Shown: in pieces, positions 57,677 through 64,000 of the stretch | Position numbering within the stretch: the first letter of the stretch is position 1 | How the letters are laid out: each line of letters opens with the position of its first letter | NCBI RefSeq assembly: GCF_000006405.1 | Contig: NW_003215766.1 | Location: 527,687 to 591,686 of the forward strand | Length of the DNA stretch: 64,000 nt | Reading direction: 5' to 3' | From: Perkinsus marinus ATCC 50983 | Lineage: Eukaryota; Perkinsozoa; Perkinsida; Perkinsidae | Made by a program: the position numbers and the translations under genes | The notes under the pieces: model-generated | Seen by the model: only the letters and a program-made list of their open reading frames with translations | What the model was told of the DNA's origin: nothing | The model's database searches: none

Positions 57677-59267
57677 ATGTCATATATTCTGAAGACAATC
57701 GAAGATTTCGTCAACGCTCATCCGGTTAGCTGTACATCAGAGAAGGCCCATGAGCTCCTATCGCAGGAGGGGGTCAATCTGGGAACAATTGGTAAGAATG
57801 ATTTTGGGGGTAATCATTGGAGTTCCACCCGTGATATGAAAACACCAGTGATAAACATCTTTCACGACTACTGCAGGCCGCGAATATCGCGTTTTTCACC
57901 GAGTTTTACGCCATTTCACGTAAAACGGGTGAAGCTCCATTACTATATTCGTAGGTAACGCGGTCCTCCAGCCCGGAATTACGGCGGCCGAGGCCGACGC
58001 TGTGGTCCAGTGCCTAGAGATACTCCTACGTCACGAGGATCTGGCTAAGTCGGCCGTGGAGGAGTACTCCCCTCTGCTGCAAATGGCTGCTAGTGGCGAC
58101 CAACGGTTCAGGGAAGTCGCCGCCTCCTGCTTTGCAACGGCTAAGTCGTCCATGGCCGACCCAAAGGTTGTCATAGCTCTGCTTAAGGACAAGGAGACTG
58201 GGATAGCTGAGAAGGCAGCAAGGGCCCTGGAGGGTATGGGCTCGAGAATTGAGGAGATACTCGATGCTGGCTTGAGCGATCTGGCGGGGCCTCCCACCGA
58301 TGGAGTTGTGCTGTTGAGGGCCCAGTGTGTGCTCATAGAGATTGGCAAGCGGGACCAGAAGGCCTTCGAGGTTATTAGCAAGCAGGGATTGTATAAGAAG
58401 CTACTGGACGCCTTCTTTAGTGACGATCTCTTGCTGAAATTGGCTTCGGCGGAGGTCATACAGGATCTCGCGAGCTTCCCGGGTGGACGGCAGGTCCTAG
58501 TCGACTGTGGCACCTTTAGGGACTTTGAAAAGGAGTTGGAGGATGCGTTTGATGACAGTGTGGCAGTCGCTGTAGTAGCGGCTCTCAGTGGTCTATTGCA
58601 ACGTGCGGGCCCTTCTGAAGAGGCTAACTATTTATTCAGAAGTGTTACCGCACCATTGCCACATACTATAAAGGAGTACCTATGCTCGGATGATGATACT
58701 AAGGTCCTCAACGGTCTGCAGGCGGTCATGCAGACGTGCCGGTTGAAGGTGTCCCAGGAGACTTTGCTCACGTCCCCTGATGTCCATGCCATGTTGATCG
58801 CTATCTTGAGGAAGTCCGACGAAAACGAAGTGGTGAAGTGTGCGTGTGACTGTTGGTCAGCGATAGCCTACTGCAAAGCTATGGCGTACATCCCTGATAC
58901 TGTGTACCTAGCCACTGTGGGCCAGCTGCAGCGAAGAGCGCCCTTCCCGGATGCCCGAGCTCACATATGGAGGCTCATGGGCAATCTGACGGTATTTGAT
59001 GCGAAACAGGCAGAGAGAGTTTTCCTCTCGAAGGGAAGCTACGTAGTAACGACCTTGCAGAACTTTGCCAGCGAGCTAGGTTATGATGCCAGAGTGGGTA
59101 AGCTGGGCTTCACTCGGGCCATCCTTGGGGCGGTACCAGGAGAGAGGATAGAAATGGCTGTGGGTGGTCCATGCTACTACGAGATGAAGGAGTTCGCTGC
59201 TAAGGGCCTCTCCTATGCTCCGCTTAAACAGGACCAAATTGCGGTCGATGACAACTTCGGTCAGTAA
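57677..59267 (+). CDS. PSMD5: 26S proteasome assembly chaperone PSMD5 (S5b)
   Basis: PSMD5 is an ARM/HEAT-repeat chaperone that binds the Rpt ring during 26S assembly. The ATG is 57677 (MSYILKTIEDFVNAHPVSCT); the frame is open slightly further upstream but lacks an earlier ATG. Exon 1 ends at 57791 (GVNLGTIG). The only intron (57792-57954, 163 nt) joins in frame to NAVLQPGITAAEADAVVQCL. Helical repeats run to the end, with EEYSPLLQMAASGDQRFREV, DDLLLKLASAEVIQDLASFP, GRQVLVDCGTFRDF, the PSMD5-type DxLLKLNAxELL block, FPDARAHIWRLMGNL and YYEMKEFAAKGLSYAPLKQD. It stops at 59267. The intron is largely made of a family 2 inverted-repeat element. Confidence 0.75.
57818..57939 (+). mobile_element. 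MITE-like element, family 2, copy 2 (in PSMD5 intron)
   Basis: 122 bp from TGGAGTTCCACCCGTGATAT to AACGGGTGAAGCTCCA. The two ends are inverted repeats of about 15 bp. It matches 12119-12234 of the opposite strand along its length, with shared TTTCACGAC, ACTGCA and GTTTTTCAC-like blocks. It fills 122 of the 163 nt of the PSMD5 intron, leaving 26 nt at the donor side and 15 nt before the acceptor. Confidence 0.8.
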
Positions 59268-59424
59268 GGTTTCTATAAATACCCTATGTAGGTGTACAGT
59301 GTTGTGTAGTAGTTGATGGGAATACCCTGGGGGGCTCGTCAGCGACAGTGAGTGTTGGCGTGCTCGTGTTGGTTACCGTGGTCGATGTGGTTGAGGATGC
59401 GTTATAGGGAGTTTTGGCAATCAT

Positions 59425-61110
59425 GTCAGTTTGCCTATTTTTCCATCAGAAATTGAGCAGTCAAATCAGTGGAGGCGCTGTATACTGCCTCTCATCACTG
59501 CGGCTATTATGCTGGCGATAGTATGGCTCCATATCAAGTGGTCCTCACTCTTGCAGGACCTATCGCTGTGGCCTAGGATTATGCCTCGACAAGGGCCCCC
59601 TTATGGTCCACCAAACGAGGGCCTCGAAACTAGAGGTCGGGATTCTGAGCTCGCTACCTCATCTGAGGAGAAGTTTGGAAATGTCTATGTCTCTAGAGAT
59701 GCTCAAGGTGGTGGCCTGGGGTTCGACGAGGGCACTGACAGTGAAGATTCCTTTGGTGTGGAGATTTTCGAGGGTCTTCCTGACTTGGGCGAAGGCATGC
59801 CTGTATGTGACTCCATAGAGTTGGCAACTAAGGGCCGGTGGCAGGAATTGAACTGGGTACCTTGGGCGTGTAAGTTGCCCCCTTCGTCCGTTATACCAAA
59901 TCTTGCTAAACCAGGCAGGTGAGACTAGCCGTCATTAATAGAGAACTGCTGTATTCAGCTGGTCTCTGGTAGGTGCCTGGCAGGCAGGAAAGTGGCCGTC
60001 ATTGGGGACTCCCAGGCGGCCCACTTCGCCAAATCTTTCCTCCAATTCCTCCAGTGTGAACCTCTCGAGACAGCACTACGCCGTGGGGTCTTCCAGAATT
60101 GCAAGGTTATTAAAAAGGATAAGAACGGCGTCAAGAGGAAGGTCAAAGTGAAGGGTGATGATGGGCGATCGGAGGCCTTTCACAGTTGAAACTGCTAGGT
60201 GGGCCTATACCGTATTTCGGCGAATGGGAGGGAGCCCAGTGGGGCTGCGCTCGATGCTCTGGTTGTGGCTTAGGAGAGCATCGTTGTAATGGTGATGCCA
60301 TGTTGGAGGTAACCGTGGGCGTGCTAGGTCGTTGCCATGTACGGTGTCAGGCCCTGACCGTTGAGTATGTCGATTGGAAAGCCCTCTATGTGCCCCCTTG
60401 GAGCAACACCACGCAGGAATTCCTATTCCGGCAGTACTGGAATGATACCAGTATGAACGGTTGCTCGTCATTGCATCCACTTCCTCTAATCTCAGAGGTC
60501 TCGAGGGCACCAGGGGCACTGAAAACCTTCAGGTCGCGAGGGCCCAGTCTAGTCTGGGCCAATACGGGTCTTCACGAGCCCAGAGTGATCACCTTCGAAA
60601 AGAACGCTACGGATGCCCTCGGATACGAGGCGGGAACCAAGAGGTAACAGCATCTACCCTTCGCGTGTCGGGAAGAGGGGTTCAGGTATATGCTGGAAGC
60701 CCTGAGGGGAGGACGGCAACTTATATGGGCCCTCACTACTGCGGTGAAGAGAGGGGACCAGCCTAAGAACTGGAAGGACGTTACCTCATCGTATAGGATC
60801 TGGTTGCTCAACCAGCATGCCCTTTATGCAGCACAGGAGGTGATACGCCACTAAGGGCCACTGTAGTGTACTGCAGCCTTAGGTTATGAAGGATGGAACT
60901 GTGCCGGATAGCAGTGGTCTAGCTGTGCTTGACGCCTTTGGGACCTCGAGAGCTCCTCACTACGGCTTCCACAGCGACGGGGTGCACATGGAAAAACATG
61001 ACAATCTGTACCACCTCTTGCGTCAGCTTGATAGTGGTCGTAGTATGAGGCCCCACCACTATTGTTTATTGGGTCGGCGAGGTGTCCATGTACTACTGTA
61101 TTAGATACTA
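59425..61110 (+). CDS. Type II membrane SGNH / PC-esterase-like protein
   Basis: The N-terminal exon has one TM helix (ILPLITAAIMLAIVWLHIKW), then a Gly/acidic linker, then KGRWQELNWVPWACKLPPSS, like the W-x-P-x-x-C entry of TBL and CASD1 SGNH domains. The next exon has GRKVAVIGDSQAAHFAKSFL, with the GDS nucleophile block. Further exons give VPPWSNTTQEFLFRQYWND, LVWANTGLHEPRVITF, a helix with YRIWLLNQHALYAAQEVIRH, and PDSSGLAVLDAFGTSRAPHY with FHSDGVHM, matching the DxxH catalytic pair. The order matches PC-esterase (Pfam family that includes TBL and the N-terminal half of CASD1). The start codon is not identified: the frame at 59431 lacks an ATG before the TM. Joins between 60180 and 60880 are uncertain. 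Likely adds or removes acyl groups on glycans in the secretory pathway. Confidence 0.65.
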
Positions 61111-61172
61111 CGATAAGATGGTAGCGTTGGCATTAGCCCAGTACGACCGGCAGAAGTGTTCAGTACCTAGTC

Positions 61173-61897
61173 ATGGACGAAGGCGACTACCCCTGTTCGC
61201 CAGGGCCCCGTTGTGGAGCATCGGCCTGCCATGGTACCCCGAAAATAGGACGCACTGTGCCAGTTTTGAGCCTGCTAGTAGTAACCATCCCATTGTGGGC
61301 AGGTCGAAGCCTGGCTCAGGTAGTGGGAGGTGGATGGACGATGGTACGTGGGGGCCGTGGGCGTGTAAACTTTATGCCTTGGAAGAAGGGGAGGATCCAT
61401 GTCAAGGCACTGTAGTCCATATAGTGGGCATCAAGAACCAAGAGGTACTCAACGCTCTGATGACTGCGATGCCTTCTGCGAAGAACTACTCTGTGGGGGC
61501 CGCACTTGGGGCAGAGGGACTGCCCGACGTCCTCTTCATGGGTCTGCCGTATAGGGATTTCGCCAAAAATGGGACTTCGGCGGACTTCCTGAACGCCTTC
61601 AAGGGACAGGTGGGGAGGCTAGGCTCTGGGAGAATAATAGTAGTAGGAGAGCCGTACCCCAAGAAGAAGCAAGGCAGGGCCTGGCTATATAGGGAGCATT
61701 CAGAGGCGGCTGCTCACCGTGTTGGTGCAGGGTTCTTGGACCTCTTTTCTATGGGGTATGAGGCCACTTTGGGTCTACAGGACACTGCAATAGGGCCAGA
61801 GATGGTTCCCCGGGCTGTTGCTGGACTGGTCAGAAGTGTGATGAAGCACACGAAGTGTCGTCCCGGGGTGAGGGAGATGGACGACTGGCGAACATGA
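61173..61897 (+). CDS. Divergent paralogue of the preceding SGNH protein
   Basis: One reading starts at ATG 61173 with a short cytosolic stretch and a hydrophobic helix (VPVLSLLVVTIPLWA). The main frame then has RWMDDGTWGPWACKLYALEE, clearly related to the WVPWACKLPP of the neighbour. The next block, TVVHIVGIKNQEVLNALMTA, corresponds to VAVIGDSQAAHFAKSF but has no GDS. Further on: LPDVLFMGLPYRDFA, GSGRIIVVGEPYPKKKQGRA, AAHRVGAGFLDLFSMGYEAT and PRAVAGLVRSVM, ending EMDDWRT at 61897. So it looks like a tandem duplicate that has lost its nucleophile. The link between the anchor and the main frame would need a very short intron, or the protein starts in the other frame near 61118. Confidence 0.5.
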
Positions 61898-62001
61898 GGA
61901 CCCAATGTGACGATCCTGATGGCCCTCCTGGCATGTTGTGTTGAGTGTGGTGGATTGTCATATCAATTGCCGTTGCTTAGTTCATCTTGTGTATATTCTC
62001 T

Positions 62002-62880
62002 ATGGAAGCGAAGCCATGGGTCGGACCCAACGGGGAGCAGCTTGGAGTGATAGCCCCTCTCACCTCTAGTATTGGTTATAGGCTGGGCCTCCTCATCTAC
62101 CCTGACCTCTCCAAGGTCGAGTTTGACCTTCATCTCAATCCTAGAGTACTGTCTCGGGATTTCCCAGCTTGGACCTCGGATGGTAGTAACCGGGGAGCTA
62201 TGCTGCGGGAAGGGTATCCGATCACCCAGTGGATCAGAGAGCTCACCAAGGCTGATGAAAACATAGTGTTGCTGAGCAACTCAGTGCAGTCGAACTTCCA
62301 GAACCCATATGACTGTTTCATACAGGACGGTATCATGCAGAGACAGGGCTATGCTAGTGCCTGCCCTAAGTACGCTTTTGGTGACAGCCCAGTGGATGTG
62401 TTTGTCCTGGACTCGGACACTGAAGAGAGGCGATTGCGAAGTTGCAAAGTGACGGATGAGTGTAACGAGCGATTTCCCTGGCGGAGGGCGGTCTCGGGCA
62501 GGCCCTTTGTGACGGACGGTGAGCTCCGGAAGATCCCCCATTGGGACCACGAGGACGGCGAAGAGATAAAATACGGTGAAGTGCCGTGGCTACCCAGCAG
62601 CACTGAAGCAGCCTTCTCTGCAGTGTGCGAAAGTCGCGATGGGCAGGTCGTTCTGGCTTATGCTATTCAGCCACTGACTGCTTATGAATTCGGCCGGGCT
62701 TTAATCGATTCAGGAATACACGATGCAGTGCTTCTTGGTGGTAGTGGTGATGTTGGGGTATGGATCCAAGGTAGGGGCCTTGAGGCAGCGGCTGCTAGGG
62801 AAGGCTCGGCTAGAGGCGCTCAGCCGCCGGGAACTCGCAACCTTAATGGTGTTATAGCATTGAAAATGCTCCACAACTAA
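62002..62880 (+). CDS. Phosphodiester glycosidase-like (NAGPA/DUF2233) protein
   Basis: ATG 62002 begins MEAKPWVGPNGEQLGVIAPL; single exon, 292 codons. Regions resemble the NAGPA-type domain that removes GlcNAc in the mannose-6-phosphate pathway: NIVLLSNSVQSNFQNPYDCF (where the family has NGGFF), VSGRPFVTDGEL, TEAAFSAVCESRDGQVVLAY, LTAYEFGRALIDSGIHDAVL, LGGSGDVGVWIQG (family LDGGGS) and GTRNLNGVIALKML at the end. The canonical DGGGS is altered to GGSGD. No signal peptide is evident in this frame. Moderately sure of the fold, less so of activity. Confidence 0.5.
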   Translation: MEAKPWVGPNGEQLGVIAPLTSSIGYRLGLLIYPDLSKVEFDLHLNPRVLSRDFPAWTSDGSNRGAMLREGYPITQWIRELTKADENIVLLSNSVQSNFQNPYDCFIQDGIMQRQGYASACPKYAFGDSPVDVFVLDSDTEERRLRSCKVTDECNERFPWRRAVSGRPFVTDGELRKIPHWDHEDGEEIKYGEVPWLPSSTEAAFSAVCESRDGQVVLAYAIQPLTAYEFGRALIDSGIHDAVLLGGSGDVGVWIQGRGLEAAAAREGSARGAQPPGTRNLNGVIALKMLHN

Positions 62881-62967
62881 GCGGCACTTTTAGCACTGTC
62901 CATTGGAAGAGTTGTGTTACAGGGGTTGCGAGGAGGCCGAATGTTGGTGAAGTTTTGAAGTCAAACT

Positions 62968-64000
62968 ATGGCGACTGCTGGGAACAAGCCGGTGTTTGTC
63001 ACCAGTGATGTCCTGGCTTTAGGAAGGAAAGAGTGCGTTACACGACTTCGGGCTAAATTGTCGGACTTATTGGGACAGGGTAGTGGGGGAGGGGGGCGCT
63101 TACTTGATGTTAGTGTTGCTTCTCTTTAGGAGATGAAGCTTTCGACCAAGTTTCGCAGTACTTTTATGAGCTCATATGGGCGGTCCTTAAGGGTCGACCC
63201 GGATACGCCCTTGAAGAGCAGCCCTGCGTTGAAATTCTCAGGGGCATGGGCTTCACCAGAGCTCACCAAGAGGCTCTGCTGGACCACCTGTTCATCGCAT
63301 GCCACTACGAGCCGTGTTCCAAGGCAGCCCTGAGTCTAGTACGAGGACTGCAGAGGGGCGGGGTCGTATCGCTGGCTACGACACTGGGCAACATGGAACC
63401 CCATATGGGAGTGCCCGCTGAGATCGTATCTCCAGAGGTCTTCCGCCGGAAGATTATGCAAGCTCGAACGAAGCAGCTGTACAGCGTAAAGAAATACAAT
63501 ACCTTTCGGGAGTGCTCGGAGGGCTATGCTGCTGCGATGGAGACGGTGTGGTCGGTGAGCAGCCGTAGGTCCAAGGATGAGGCCTTGAAATGTGGGCAGG
63601 AGTTGAAGAGAATCATAGCCCACTACCAGCTGTGCCCGACAAGGGTCTGTGCCATGGTAGTGGATACAGTACAGTGGTGGTTCGGCCAGGCTATGAGGAG
63701 GTATTGGTATGGTAGGAAGAGTGATAGGGCGGCCAAGGGCGAACCAGAGGTAGTGGATATGCATTGCTTGGGCTCATCGTAGAGGCTTCTTGTAGTTACC
63801 ATCGAGTGCTCGGTTCGCGGAAGTACTCGAGTGGTATTTGGAGATCCTACGAGGCTACCATCACACTCAGCTGATGTCAGTGCTGAAGTTCTATCTGTCC
63901 TGTTACAATAAGATTCCCTTTTTGGTCCACACCGACAACCCGCCTATCTCCATCCACGACATCGTTCCTCCTGCTGATCTTCATGCCCCTACCTCTGCTA
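62968..64000 (+). CDS. THOC2: THO complex subunit 2 (partial, runs off the window)
   Basis: THOC2/Tho2 is the scaffold of THO, which packages nascent mRNA for export. Exon 1 (62968-63079) MATAGNKPVFVTSDVLALGR; a 50-nt intron (63080-63129); exon 2 GDEAFDQVSQYFYELIWAVL and GMGFTRAHQEALLDHLFIA. It includes ARTKQLYSVKKYNTFRECSE and GYA, the THOC2 block KxxLYxxQKFNLLREESEGYA, then LKRIIAHYQLCPTRVCAMVV, equivalent to LIGxFNLDPNRVLDxI. A 46-nt intron (63750-63795) leads to LPSSARFAEVLEWYLEILRG, open to the window end. Full protein would be well over 1000 residues. Confidence 0.85.

Noticed and set aside
59845-59900. tRNA-like segment near GGCAGGAATTGAACTGGG
   Set aside because: It encodes GRWQELNWVPWACKLPP of the SGNH protein, a motif repeated in the paralogue, so the resemblance to a T arm is coincidental.

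Overview
This is nuclear eukaryotic DNA from a protist, most likely an alveolate of the Perkinsus type. That placement is an inference and no marker in the window proves it. Nearly every recognisable gene is cut by many short GT-AG introns (about 40-55 nt wherever the reading frame lets me fix both ends), genes are close together on both strands, and base composition is roughly balanced. There are no operons, rRNA genes, CRISPR arrays or bacterial features.

Layout. 1-2500: gene-poor, with a TTG-rich simple repeat and tRNA-like fragments. 2.5-9.3 kb: unrecognised minus-strand genes, then a secreted PI-PLC-X-like protein with an in-frame stop. 9.8-16.3 kb: FCF2, SRP54, a GT61-type glycosyltransferase, a small plus-strand gene and a secreted TPR protein. 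17-24.9 kb: an unknown gene, a DHH/DHHA1 phosphoesterase, a membrane-anchored low-complexity protein, a 4 x 79 bp tandem repeat, a microsatellite and a syntaxin-like Q-SNARE. 26.7-33 kb: a heavily interrupted importin-7/8 homologue and an intronless Tom40. 33.7-38.2 kb: a Gln/Ala-rich nuclear-type protein and a DHHC palmitoyltransferase. 39-43.3 kb: two small unknown genes and a PIF1 helicase. 45.5-47.9 kb: a serine carboxypeptidase. 48.8-50.9 kb: PCNA and eIF2-beta, divergently transcribed. 51.6-57.4 kb: a Cas1-type 10-TM acyltransferase, a non-canonical poly(A)/U polymerase and mitochondrial ribosomal protein uL3m. 57.7-64 kb: PSMD5, two SGNH/PC-esterase-like genes in tandem, a NAGPA-like glycosidase and the 5' part of THOC2.

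Most recognised genes are housekeeping: protein targeting, nuclear transport, RNA processing, replication and translation. The less ordinary theme is glycan modification. The Cas1 acyltransferase, the SGNH proteins and the NAGPA-like protein lie within 12 kb. Animal CASD1 and fungal Cas1p fuse an SGNH half to the 10-TM half; here the two halves are separate genes.

Two families of short non-autonomous inverted-repeat elements run through the window. One (~173 bp, TIR CAGTGTTGG) has five copies. The other (~120 bp, TIR starting TGGAG) has two copies, both inside introns and both in the same orientation relative to the host gene. Exon boundaries were worked out by eye from frame continuity, splice dinucleotides and family resemblance, and no search was run.
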